The position numbers and the translations under genes are program-made. Under the pieces are notes generated by a model. That model saw only the letters and a list, made by a program, of their open reading frames with translations. It did no database searches and had not been told where the DNA came from. Of a stretch of DNA of 24,826 bases, positions 7,626 through 16,300 are shown in pieces. Position 1 is the stretch's first letter; each line of letters begins with the position of its first letter. Origin of the DNA: JAWXTS01 sp044433305 (GTDB lineage: Bacteria > Bacteroidota > Bacteroidia > Bacteroidales > Rikenellaceae); NCBI GenBank assembly GCA_044433305.1, contig JAWXTS010000021.1, positions 1 to 24,826 of the forward strand, written 5' to 3'.

Positions 7626-8966
7626 TTAATTAAAAAACTTTCCTATTTTAGATATGGCTGATGGTAGCGCGAATACAACCACGCGGTCGTAAGCGGCAAT
7701 CTCCATGTCACCAATAGCGATAACGGCCTTGTCGCCACGCACAATACCACCTATGATGGCTTGTAGAGGGAAGTCCAGATCGCTGATTTTTGCTTTTGTT
7801 GCTGGCGAGTTTGGTTTTACGATAAACTCAAGTACCTCGGCATCACAGCCCGTAAGACACTTAATAGCCTGCACGTCGGTATCCATTGTAAATCTGAATA
7901 TGTTGCTGGCGGTGATAAGCTTCTTGTTGATTATCGTGTCTATACCTATGCTCTCGGCTAGGTTTATGTAGTTCATGTTCTCGACGTCGGCAATGACCTT
8001 TTTAACACCCATGCGTTTTGCAATCATGGCTGCCAAGATATTGGTCTCAGAGCGACCAGTAACAGCCAAGAAGGCATCCATATTGCTCAATCCTTCCTCT
8101 ATCATAGAGTCTATCTTGCGACCGTCCTCGTTGATAATCAGTGTCTTATCTAGCTGCTCGGCAAGCTTGTATGCTTTCTCGGGGCTATACTCTATGAGTT
8201 TGACATTGACTTGGCTTTCAAGCTCTGCCGCCACACGAATACCTATACGGCTACCGCCTAGTATCATCATGTTTTTGATGTTGATATTGGTCTTTCCCGA
8301 GAAGCTTAGTACATCGTCTATGGAGTTGTGATTGGCAATAACATAGAGAGTATCTCCATCCAGAAAGCTGTCGCTGCCACGTGGAATAATAGTGTCTCTA
8401 CCACGCGATATGGCTACGGTTCTGTAAGGGAGATTTTTGTCTGCTTGATTTGTTTCGGCTAGGGTGTGACCCACAAGTGGTGATGAGCTGTCGATTTTAA
8501 ATACAACAAGCGAAAGTTTGCCTCCCGAGAAGTCTACGTACTCGGTTGTGCTTGTGTGGCCCAGTAGGTTGATAACCTCATTGGCAACCACCTTCTCGGG
8601 ATAGAACAAGTAGTCTATACCCATGTTGATAAACAATTCTTTATTGTTGGGCTCTAGGTATTCGTTGTTATCTATACGTGCTATGGCCTTGCGTGCACCT
8701 AACTGTTTGGCCATTACGGCACTTAGAATATTAGCGTTTTCGTCGGGACGCACAGCAATAAAGAGGTCACATTTGCGTACTCCAGCTTTCTTTAGCGTTG
8801 CAAATGCTGTGCTCTCACCCTCAAGGGTAATAACGTCAGAGTTGCCCGTAATATCTTCTAATCTTTTTGGGTCCTCGTCAATCACTGTAATATCGTGATA
8901 TTCAGAGCTTAGCATCTTGGTTAGGTGGCTTCCTACCTCTCCTGCACCCGCAATAATTATTTTCAT
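7626..8966 (-). CDS. trkA: Trk potassium uptake system NAD-binding regulator TrkA
   Basis: TrkA is the cytoplasmic nucleotide-binding subunit that gates the TrkH/TrkG potassium channel. The 446 residues form two repeats of RCK_N plus RCK_C. The first Rossmann motif is GAGEVG (7-12) with Asp30 ending strand 2; the second is GGSRIG (237-242). The RCK_C domains cover about 140-218 and 365-446. The double RCK layout and length match Trk-type TrkA rather than single-RCK KtrA. The next gene in its operon is the GH3-family gene, and no trkH is seen in the window, so the channel subunit must be elsewhere. The promoter appears to abut that of the divergent small membrane protein. Confidence 0.94.
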   Translation of the reverse strand: MKIIIAGAGEVGSHLTKMLSSEYHDITVIDEDPKRLEDITGNSDVITLEGESTAFATLKKAGVRKCDLFIAVRPDENANILSAVMAKQLGARKAIARIDNNEYLEPNNKELFINMGIDYLFYPEKVVANEVINLLGHTSTTEYVDFSGGKLSLVVFKIDSSSPLVGHTLAETNQADKNLPYRTVAISRGRDTIIPRGSDSFLDGDTLYVIANHNSIDDVLSFSGKTNINIKNMMILGGSRIGIRVAAELESQVNVKLIEYSPEKAYKLAEQLDKTLIINEDGRKIDSMIEEGLSNMDAFLAVTGRSETNILAAMIAKRMGVKKVIADVENMNYINLAESIGIDTIINKKLITASNIFRFTMDTDVQAIKCLTGCDAEVLEFIVKPNSPATKAKISDLDFPLQAIIGGIVRGDKAVIAIGDMEIAAYDRVVVFALPSAISKIGKFFN

Positions 8967-8981
8967 ATCATAAATATTTAT

Positions 8982-9010
8982 GTTGAAATCAATGCAAATT
9001 TATAACTTTG
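8982..9010 (+). promoter_or_regulatory. Candidate promoter for the small Cys-rich membrane protein
   Basis: GTTG at 8982-8985, a 17-base spacer and TAACTTTG at 9003-9010 fit the Bacteroidota promoter with an imperfect -33 and a short spacer. Transcription would begin near 9017, which rules out the in-frame TTG at 9008 and supports the ATG at 9050. Confidence 0.4.
8995..9002 (-). promoter_or_regulatory. trkA: Candidate -7 element for trkA
   Basis: The minus strand reads TAAATTTG, matching TAnnTTTG, about 29 bases upstream of the trkA ATG. No good TTTG is found at the -33 distance. It directly abuts the -7 element of the opposite promoter. Confidence 0.35.
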
Positions 9011-9049
9011 TATTTGATTTCCTACGAATATAACAATAATATATTTATA

Positions 9050-9334
9050 ATGAGTACATTTTGGATTGTTTTGATTATTGCCATTGTGGTGGTTGGCTTC
9101 TTTGTTGTGGGCATGTCGCTGACCATAATCTTTAAAGGTCATTACATTGATTCTGAGATAGGTGACAACGAGAATATGAAGAAGCTAGGTATAAACTGTG
9201 CCTCTCGCCAGATGCGCGAAGAGGAACTGCGCGCACGAGGCATCAGCACAGAAGGCGTGGAGCTTGGTTCATGCTCACACTCCTGTGGCTCGTGTACAGA
9301 ACACGAGTGTGTAGAAGATGCTAAAAGCAATTAA
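9050..9334 (+). CDS. Small single-span membrane protein with cysteine-rich tail
   Basis: I do not recognise this 94-residue protein with certainty. Residues 1-28 form one hydrophobic helix (MSTFWIVLIIAIVVVGFFVV, then GMSLTIIF), followed by KGHY and a charged, probably cytoplasmic part. The C-terminus carries CSHSCGSC then EHEC: four closely spaced cysteines with two histidines, plus Cys53 further upstream, a possible metal or Fe-S site. The plan, one N-terminal helix, then K-G and a cysteine cluster, recalls NqrM (DUF539), the small iron-delivery factor for Na+-NQR, but NqrM is shorter and I cannot confirm homology. I use the ATG at 9050 since upstream codons lie in the promoter. It converges with porX, with 16 bases between the stops. 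Confidence 0.75.
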   Translation: MSTFWIVLIIAIVVVGFFVVGMSLTIIFKGHYIDSEIGDNENMKKLGINCASRQMREEELRARGISTEGVELGSCSHSCGSCTEHECVEDAKSN

Positions 9335-9340
9335 GTTTGT

Positions 9341-9365
9341 CCTCGCGCTGCTATGAGCGGCGAGG
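9341..9365. terminator. Possible bidirectional hairpin between the small membrane protein gene and porX
   Basis: CCTCGC (9341-9346) pairs with GCGAGG (9360-9365), and GCT (9347-9349) with AGC (9356-9358) after a single bulged G, giving a 6-base-loop hairpin. It overlaps the porX stop. No strong U-run follows on either strand, so termination is uncertain. Confidence 0.3.
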
Positions 9366-10910
9366 CGAAAGCACAATATAAGGGATTATCATCTCTTCCA
9401 TCGAGATACCTCCATGTTGGAAGGTGTTTTTGTAGTAGCGCACAAATTGGTTGGTCTTGTTTGGATAAACAAAGAAGTCGTGATTGTAGGCAAACACAAA
9501 GCTCGACGAAATATTGCTCTTAGGTAGATGTATCTGCTCAGGGTTGTTTATCTCGAAGACCTCGCGGGCATTGTAGGTTAGATTGCGCCCTGTTTTGTAT
9601 CTCAGATTTGTTGAGGTCTCTTTGTCTCCCACAATCTTTATAGGGTTGTCCACACGTATTGTTCCGTGGTCAGAGCTTATGACAACTCTGTGTCCCGACT
9701 CAGAGAGCATGCGAAGTATGATAAACAAGTCTGAATGTTCAAACCACGAACGCGTAAGCGAGCGGAAGGCTGCCTCGTCCTCGGCAAGTTCACGAATGAT
9801 GTCCGTTTCGGTGCGCGCATGAGACAATATATCTAGGAAGTTGTAGACGATGACCGACAAGTCGACATTGGATGTTCTGTTAAGGTTGTCTATAAGCTTG
9901 CGTCCTGCCTCCGAGCGTACAATCTTATTATAGGTCATAGAGTAGCCCTTGCCTTGTGATTGAATAAGGCGTTTTAGGAACTCCTCTTCGTGCATATTTT
10001 TGCCACCCTCCTCATTGTCATTAAGCCACTTGTCGGGCATAAGCCTGCTTATGGTAAGCGGAGTTAGCCCTGCAAAGATAGCGTTGCGCGCATACTGAGT
10101 TGCCGTTGGTAGTATGCTACAATAGAAGTCCTCGACTTCCACATCAAAAAGCCCGTGTAGCATTGGAGCAATAACACGCCATTGGTCATAGCGGAAGTTG
10201 TCTATAAGCAAAAATGTAGTTTTCTCCTTGTCGACCTCATTGAAAACACGATCTTTCATCAGGTTGTGAGAGAGAGTAGGGATGTGTTCGTTGCTGTTAT
10301 TAAGCCAGCCTATGTAGTTGCGACGTATGAACTTTGCAAATTCATTGTTGGCCTCAGTCATCTGGTAGTTGAGAACATCGCGTATGCCCTCGTCATGGGT
10401 TTCTGTCAGTGAGAGGTTCCAGTTGGTAAGCTTCTTATAGATATCGACCCAGTCAGCAAAAGTACTTGCCTGATTAAATGAACTTGCAATTTCGCCAAAC
10501 TGAGAGCGGTAGTCAGCACTGCTAGTCTCTGTTACAAGCTGCTGAGCATGGACATTCTTCTTTATAGATAACAGCACCTGATTTGGGTTTACAGGTTTTA
10601 TCAGGTAGTCTGCAATTTTGCTACCCACGGCACGATCCATGATATTCTCCTCCTCGCTCTTGGTTACCATAATGACTGGTGTGTCGGGGCGAATCTCTTT
10701 TATCTTAGGGAGGGTTTCGAGTCCAGTTATGCCGGGCATCATCTCGTCTAGGATTATAAGGTCGAAGTTTGTGCTGGTCACAAGCTCTATGGCATCATAA
10801 CCGTTGTTACATTCGTCGACTTGATATCCTTTAGATTTAAGGAATAATATATGTGGTTTTAGGAATTCGATTTCGTCGTCAACCCATAGGATTTTAGCTG
10901 CGCTGTTCAT
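9351..10910 (-). CDS. porX: PorX-type response regulator with PglZ phosphodiesterase-like domain
   Basis: PorX is the response regulator that controls type IX secretion in Bacteroidota such as Porphyromonas gingivalis, working with the kinase PorY and sigma factor SigP. The 519 residues match the family length. The receiver domain (about 5-120) has the acidic pair Asp11-Asp12, phospho-acceptor Asp55 in LIILDEMMPG, Thr83 and Lys105 in LIKP. A helical linker leads to an alkaline-phosphatase-superfamily PglZ domain (about 200-519) with TTFLLIDNFRYDQW and VVISSDHGT, typical metal-ligand regions. It is monocistronic between the HU promoter region and a convergent small gene. No other por or spr genes are nearby. 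In organisms lacking type IX secretion, homologues may regulate something else. Confidence 0.9.
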   Translation of the reverse strand: MNSAAKILWVDDEIEFLKPHILFLKSKGYQVDECNNGYDAIELVTSTNFDLIILDEMMPGITGLETLPKIKEIRPDTPVIMVTKSEEENIMDRAVGSKIADYLIKPVNPNQVLLSIKKNVHAQQLVTETSSADYRSQFGEIASSFNQASTFADWVDIYKKLTNWNLSLTETHDEGIRDVLNYQMTEANNEFAKFIRRNYIGWLNNSNEHIPTLSHNLMKDRVFNEVDKEKTTFLLIDNFRYDQWRVIAPMLHGLFDVEVEDFYCSILPTATQYARNAIFAGLTPLTISRLMPDKWLNDNEEGGKNMHEEEFLKRLIQSQGKGYSMTYNKIVRSEAGRKLIDNLNRTSNVDLSVIVYNFLDILSHARTETDIIRELAEDEAAFRSLTRSWFEHSDLFIILRMLSESGHRVVISSDHGTIRVDNPIKIVGDKETSTNLRYKTGRNLTYNAREVFEINNPEQIHLPKSNISSSFVFAYNHDFFVYPNKTNQFVRYYKNTFQHGGISMEEMIIPYIVLSPRRS

Positions 10911-10936
10911 AGTCTTTTGTATTATTTGTGTACCTA

Positions 10937-10944
10937 CAAATTTA
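10937..10944 (-). promoter_or_regulatory. porX: Candidate -7 element for porX
   Basis: The minus strand reads TAAATTTG, a TAnnTTTG match about 27 bases before the porX ATG. The -33 position is not a clear TTTG. Confidence 0.35.
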
Positions 10945-11153
10945 ACGCAAAATACGTACTCTTTATTACAAGAATTGACATTTGCAGTTATTTAGTGTTT
11001 AATGTATTAATTTATAGGCTTTAAAAAGTTAGGAACTAAAATTTGAAATAATTTTGAAAATTCTAGTCAAATGTAGTCATTTCCATTAAAAATATGCAGC
11101 TAAAGTAATAAAAATGTGGTATTTTGCCTGAAAAATCAAAAATGGGAATGAAA

Positions 11154-11187
11154 TTTGTTTGTAATTCAATATAAAGATGTATCTTTG
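11154..11187 (+). promoter_or_regulatory. Promoter of the HU gene
   Basis: A doubled TTTGTTTG (11154-11161) lies ahead of TATCTTTG (11180-11187). The spacer is 18 or 22 bases depending on which TTTG is used, bracketing the preferred 19-21. The leader to the HU ATG would be about 40 bases. This is the best promoter match in the window, as expected for a highly expressed gene. Confidence 0.65.
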
Positions 11188-11234
11188 CATCTCCTTGTAA
11201 GAGAATAGTTAAACCATTTTAAAAATAAATTGAT

Positions 11235-11516
11235 ATGACAAAGGCTGATATTGTAAATGAAATTGCCAAAAGTACTGGTGTAGAGAAAGTTCAGGTGCAA
11301 GAAATTGTCGAAGCTTTCATGGAAAGCGTAAAAAATTCTTTGACTAAACAAGATAATGTATACCTTCGTGGATTCGGAAGCTTCATTATCAAACAAAGAG
11401 CTGAGAAAGTTGCAAGAAACATCTCGAAAAATACTACCATTACCATTCCTGCACACAACACACCCGCTTTTAAACCAGCGAAGAGTTTTGCAGAAAAGGT
11501 TAAGGCAGCTAAATAA
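11235..11516 (+). CDS. HU-family nucleoid DNA-binding protein
   Basis: HU is a small dimeric protein that bends and compacts DNA. The 93 residues begin MTKADIVNEIAKSTG and contain the dimerising helices (1-45), the VYLRGFGSF turn (about 48-56) and the beta-arm that inserts into the minor groove, with KNTTITIPAHNTPAFKPA. The proline in the arm (HNTP) is the intercalating residue of the family. The C-terminus FAEKVKAAK is typical. It has its own strong promoter and is followed 26 bases later by a 30-residue basic protein gene. HU versus IHF subunit cannot be fully separated by eye, but the sequence resembles HU more. Confidence 0.93.
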   Translation: MTKADIVNEIAKSTGVEKVQVQEIVEAFMESVKNSLTKQDNVYLRGFGSFIIKQRAEKVARNISKNTTITIPAHNTPAFKPAKSFAEKVKAAK

Positions 11517-11542
11517 TTTATAAATATAAAAACACCCAAACT

Positions 11543-11635
11543 ATGCCAAGCGGAAAAAAAAGAAAAGGGCATAAGATGGCTACCCACAAAAGAAAAAAAC
11601 GCCTGCGTAAAAACAGACATAAAAAGAAAAAATAG
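11543..11635 (+). CDS. 30-residue highly basic protein, COX24/AURKAIP1-like, probable ribosome component
   Basis: This short gene encodes MPSGKKRKGHKMATHKRKKR followed by LRKNRHKKKK, about two thirds Lys, Arg and His. The pattern, a KRK-x-HKM core and a KKR-x-RKNRHKKK tail, matches the C-terminal COX24 (AURKAIP1, mitochondrial mS38) domain, and very short proteins of this kind occur in Bacteroidota. In mitochondria that domain belongs to the small ribosomal subunit; a ribosomal role here is inference. The ATG at 11543 is preceded by an A-rich leader, and the gene sits between HU and a terminator-like hairpin, so it is likely cotranscribed with HU. It is too short for most gene finders. Confidence 0.75.
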   Translation: MPSGKKRKGHKMATHKRKKRLRKNRHKKKK

Positions 11636-11658
11636 GTAGCAATCTGATGTACGTCTGG

Positions 11659-11694
11659 TAAACCTAAAGAGTATAGGCTCTTTAGGTTTATTTT
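11659..11694 (+). terminator. Strong stem-loop with U-run between the 30-residue gene and rng
   Basis: A perfect 13-base stem (11659-11671 with 11678-11690), a 6-base loop TATAGG and TTTT at 11691-11694 form a classic intrinsic terminator. It closes the HU transcript. It also lies only 43 bases ahead of the rng start, so it could act as an attenuator or leader element for rng. Confidence 0.8.
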
Positions 11695-11737
11695 GTTGAT
11701 AGGCGTAAGAAAACACGGTAAAGAAACCACAAACATT

Positions 11738-13291
11738 ATGAATAAAGAACTGATAGTCAATGTAGCACCGAAAGAAATTTCGATAGCCTTATTGGAAGAC
11801 AAACAGCTTGTCGAACTCAATAAGGAGCAGTGCAAAACGGGCTTTTCGGTGGGCGATATATATCTGGGTAAAGTCAGAAAAATTATGCCTGGCCTGAATG
11901 CTGCGTTTGTATCTATCGGATATGACAAGGATGCTTTTATCCACTATCTAGATCTAGGTTCTCATTTTCACTCATACAGCAAACTTACCGAACAGGTATT
12001 AGGCCCCAAATCAAAAAAGCCATTTCGCTTTGAGCAACTGCGCACTCCCAATAAACCTATTGAAAAGGTCGGGAAAATCTCGTCAGTACTCAAAACAGGA
12101 GATATGATTATGGTACAGATAGCCAAGGAGGCTATTTCGACCAAGGGACCTCGTCTTACGGCGGACATATCGCTGGCAGGACGCCACTCTGTTCTTGTGC
12201 CTTTTGGGGGCAAGATTTCAATTTCACAAAAAGTTCGCTCTACTGAAGAAAAAAAGAGACTCAGACAGATAGTGCATGGAGTGCTGCCATCCAACTACGG
12301 CGTTATAGTACGCACAGCAGCAGTCGGCAAAGCACAAGCTGACATAGAAAACGATATAAAGTCTTTGATACAAAAATGGGAGAATGCAATAGAAACCATG
12401 CGTACAGAGACTGCACCATGCTTGCTACTTAGCGAGCTTAATCGCACCAACGCAATACTCAGAGATTTGCTCAATGGCTCGTTTAGCAACGTACACATCG
12501 ACGACCAAACAATATATGAGCAGATCAGAGAATATATAAAAACCATTGCTCCCGAGAAAGAGAAGATAGTAAAACTCTATAAGGGCAATGTTCCGATATT
12601 TGAAAACTTTGATATAGCTAAACAAATCAAGTCGCTGTTTAGCACCTATGTCTCTTTGAGAAAAGGGGCTTACCTTATAATGGAACAAACCGAGGCCATG
12701 CACGTTGTTGATGTCAATAGCGGCAATAGGGCCAAGGTTGACGACAACCAAGAGCGCACGGCCATGGAGGTCAATATTGCTGCGGCAACAGAACTTGCCC
12801 GCCAGCTTCGCCTGCGTGATATGGGTGGTATTATTGTGGTGGACTTTATAGACCTTGCTACAAACGAGAACCGCGTTGCGCTATATCAGAAGATGAATGA
12901 GTTGATGTCCACAGACCGTGCACGTCATACGATACTTCCTCTAACCAAGTTTGGTCTTATGCAGATTACGCGTCAGAGGGTGCGTCCTGCTACTAAGATA
13001 GATATTTCTGAGACCTGCCCTATGTGTAATGGTACGGGTACTATTCAGCCTACAATCTTGATTGCAGATCAGATAGAGAACAGGATTGCTTATTTTGCTG
13101 AGGACAGGGGATTGAGCTTTATCGAGATGAGGGTTAGCCCTATTGTGGCCCACTTTCTAAAGTGCAGGCTTATTCCTGCGTCGTGGAAGTGGTTCTTCAA
13201 GCACGGGTGTAGGGTCAAGGTTGTTGCCGACACATCTATTGGTGTTATCGAGACCAAGTACTTTGATAAGCATAAGATAGAACTTATATAG
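11738..13291 (+). CDS. rng: Ribonuclease G/E family endoribonuclease
   Basis: This RNase E/G family enzyme cuts single-stranded RNA and takes part in rRNA maturation and mRNA decay. The 517-residue protein has an S1-type RNA-binding domain near the N-terminus (about 36-130, FSVGDIYLGKVRKIMPG). The catalytic magnesium ligands are present as Asp325 (VVDVNSGN) and Asp369 (IIVVDFIDLA). The Zn-link CPMC (Cys427, Cys430) is also present. It lacks the long C-terminal scaffold of E. coli RNase E, so it is of RNase G size. I use the ATG at 11738; the in-frame ATG at 11693 lies within the U-run of the stem-loop and would add 15 unrelated residues. I see no TAnnTTTG promoter between the hairpin and the start. 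mfd follows 34 bases downstream. Confidence 0.93.
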   Translation: MNKELIVNVAPKEISIALLEDKQLVELNKEQCKTGFSVGDIYLGKVRKIMPGLNAAFVSIGYDKDAFIHYLDLGSHFHSYSKLTEQVLGPKSKKPFRFEQLRTPNKPIEKVGKISSVLKTGDMIMVQIAKEAISTKGPRLTADISLAGRHSVLVPFGGKISISQKVRSTEEKKRLRQIVHGVLPSNYGVIVRTAAVGKAQADIENDIKSLIQKWENAIETMRTETAPCLLLSELNRTNAILRDLLNGSFSNVHIDDQTIYEQIREYIKTIAPEKEKIVKLYKGNVPIFENFDIAKQIKSLFSTYVSLRKGAYLIMEQTEAMHVVDVNSGNRAKVDDNQERTAMEVNIAAATELARQLRLRDMGGIIVVDFIDLATNENRVALYQKMNELMSTDRARHTILPLTKFGLMQITRQRVRPATKIDISETCPMCNGTGTIQPTILIADQIENRIAYFAEDRGLSFIEMRVSPIVAHFLKCRLIPASWKWFFKHGCRVKVVADTSIGVIETKYFDKHKIELI

Positions 13292-13325
13292 CGTTTTTAT
13301 TGTCGAACACCTACTTTCTAAAGCA

Positions 13326-16300
13326 ATGAATATAAAAGAGTTGTCTGAGATATTTGGTCGCAGCAAAAACGACAAAGAGCTTATTAAAGAGTGGGATAAG
13401 ACTCAGACGATATTACTGAACTCGTTGTGTGGTTCGTCGTCGTCGATAACAAGCTCACATATACTAAAATCTAAAGGTGGAATCCATATCTTTGTCTGTG
13501 AGGACAGGGATATGGCTTCTTATCTTTGTAACGACCTGTACAGCTTGTTAGACGAGCAGCAGGTCTTGCTTTTTCCTACGGCCTATAAGCGTTCTGTTGT
13601 TTATGGGCGTGAGGCTCCAGATGGCATTGTTCGTCGTACGGCGGTGCTTAATGCCATACGTTCGTTCGACAAGGGCTACCTTGCTATATGCACCTACCCT
13701 GAGGCATTAACCGAGAAGGTAGTCGATAAGAGCACTATGGCTGGCAGCATCTTGTCCCTAAAGCAGGGACAGCAGATTGCCATGTCGCAGGTTAGCGAGC
13801 TGCTTACGATTGCAGGATTCAATAAGGTTGACTTTGTGTACGAGCCGGGTCAGTTTTCGCTTCGTGGTGGTATCATAGACCTGTTTTCATTTTCAGATAA
13901 TAGACCTTTCCGATTGGATTTCTTTGGTGACGAGATAGACTCTATACGCTATTTCGAGATAGGCACTCAGCTCTCTGTCGAGAAGATAGATAGCGTAGAT
14001 ATAGTTCCAAATCTAAAAAGGAGTGAGGGTAAGACAGTGTCTTTTGCCAGCTTTGTTGGCGACAAGGCAACCTACTGGTTCGACGACCCTAAACACTTTA
14101 TAGACAAGATAAAGAGCATCAGAACCAAGATTCTGCACGAGCTAGAGGAGCCCTCGCAGATTGACGCTATGGTTACTGGGCCTAAGACTTTCTTGAATGA
14201 GACCCTCGACAATAGATATGTTATTTATCGAGACAACCTTGAGGCAAGGGCTGCTGAGCTAACAATAGACTTTGAGACCTCGCCCCAGCCTCAGTTCAAT
14301 AAGCAGTTTGAGCTTCTGGCCGAGAACTTCCGAGATTTCACCAAGCAGGGCTATCGCTGCTTCATCCTATCGGAGAATAGGGCGCAGATAGAACGCCTGA
14401 CAAATATATTTAATTCTCTTGGCGAGCGCGAGGTGAGCTTCGAGTCGGCACTTGTTACCTTGCATGATGGATTTGTCGACCATGCTAATAAGCTGTGCCT
14501 TTATACGGACCATCAGATTTTTGATCGCCATCACCGCTACCGTATTAATAATGAGATAGAAAAGAGTGAGGCCTTTACCATCGCCGAGCTTAACAGCCTT
14601 TCTGTGGGCGACTATATTGTACATATAGACCATGGTGTGGGCCGCTTTGGAGGTCTTTCGCGCAGGGTCGAAAATGGCAAGGTCCAAGAGGCCATTAAAT
14701 TGATATATAGAGATAATGATGTGTTGCTGGTGGGGGTTCACTCGCTGCATCGCATATCTCGCTATAAGTCTAAGGATGCCGAGCCGCCACGCGTCTATAA
14801 GCTGGGTTCGGGAGCATGGCAGAAGCTTAAGACAGCAGCCAAGAAGGCCGTTAAGGATATTGCACGCGAGCTTATACAGCTTTATGCCAAGCGTAAGGCT
14901 AGCGCGGGCTTTGCCTTTATGCCTGATGGCTATTTGCAGAATGAGCTTGAGGCATCATTTATATATGAGGATACCCCAGACCAAGTTAAAGCTATGGCTG
15001 CCATCAAGACTGACATGGAGAGCACCGTTCCTATGGATAGGCTTGTGTGTGGCGATGTGGGCTTTGGTAAGACGGAGCTTGCCGTGCGCGCAGCGTTTAA
15101 GGCCGTGTGTGACTCTAAGCAGGTTGCCGTGCTTGTGCCGACCACTATCTTGGCTCTTCAGCACTACCGTACTTTTAGTGGCCGTCTGGCATCTTTCCCC
15201 GTTCGAGTAGAGCACCTTAGCCGCTCGAAGTCGGCCGCTCAGGTGCGTCAGACACTGCTTGAGCTAAAGGCGGGCAAGATAGACATCTTGGTTGGCACGC
15301 ATAAGATACTAGGTAAGAGTGTAGAGTTTAACGACTTAGGCCTTTTGATAGTCGACGAGGAGCAGAAGTTTGGCGTTTCGGCTAAGGAGAAGCTGCGCCA
15401 GCTTAGGGCTAATGTCGATACTCTGACCCTTACGGCAACACCTATACCGCGTACCTTGCAGTTCTCGCTGATGGGCGCGCGCGATTTGTCGGTTATAAAA
15501 ACTCCACCACTCAATAGGCAGCCCGTTCAGACCGAGTCACATGTTTTTGATGAGGAGCTGGTTCGCGAGGCCATAGAATATGAACTTTCGCGCAATGGTC
15601 AGGTCTATTATATACATAACCGTGTTGAGGATATAATGAGCGTTGCAGGCATGATTCAGCGTCTGTGCCCTGCGGCAAGAGTGGGCGTTGGCCATGGTCA
15701 GCTCAATCCTCAGAAGATGGAGAAGCTGATGATGGACTTTATATATGGAGACTATGACGTGCTTGTGGCTACCTCTATCATAGAGTCGGGTGTCGATGTC
15801 CCTAATGCCAATACCATGATAATAGACAACGCCCAGCGTTTTGGCCTGAGCGTGCTTCACCAGTTGCGAGGTCGCGTGGGTCGCTCGAACCGTAAGGCCT
15901 TCTGCTACCTATTCTCTCCGCCCGATGAGATGCTATCCTCAGAGGCGCGTCGCCGCCTACGTGCTATCGAGGAGTTCTCTGAGCTTGGCTCAGGCTTTAA
16001 TATCGCTATGCAGGACTTGGATATTCGTGGTGCAGGCAACCTGCTGGGTGGCGAGCAGAGCGGCTTTGTGGCCGACATAGGCTTTGAGACCTACCAGAAG
16101 ATACTCTCTGAGGCCATGAATGAGCTGCAAGAGGAGCAGGCTCAAGCTACGGGCGAGGATGCTGCTGTGCCTAATAACGTAAATAAAATATCGTCAGGGC
16201 AAGGGGATTCTGTGCGCGAATATATCAGCGACACTCAGCTTGATACCGACTGCGAGGCCTACCTTCCAGACGACTATATAGGCCAGCCATCTGAGAAGCT

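Larger units (their letters stand above)
10911..11234. other. AT-rich divergent promoter region between porX and HU
   Basis: This 324-base region has no coding potential I can support. It is strongly A+T-rich, especially 10980-11160, and contains the candidate porX promoter near 10940 and the HU promoter at 11154-11187. I see no convincing hairpin, operator repeat or RNA gene. Confidence 0.6.

Noticed and set aside
10980..11160. Possible small RNA or origin in the AT-rich region upstream of HU
   Set aside because: No repeated boxes, no stable hairpin and no terminator found; the A+T richness is adequately explained by a strong promoter region.
11693..11737. Upstream in-frame ATG for rng
   Set aside because: The ATG sits in the U-run of the stem-loop, and the 15 extra residues do not resemble the family N-terminus, which begins MNKELIVNV.
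11291..11928. Two overlapping minus-strand frames of hydrophobic character
   Set aside because: Antisense to HU, the 30-residue basic gene and rng. The hydrophobic look comes from reading lysine-rich AAA codons as TTT.
14716..15210. Plus-strand open frame of 164 codons in a shifted frame
   Set aside because: Lies fully inside mfd in another frame, over the motor domain; no independent start signal or family resemblance.
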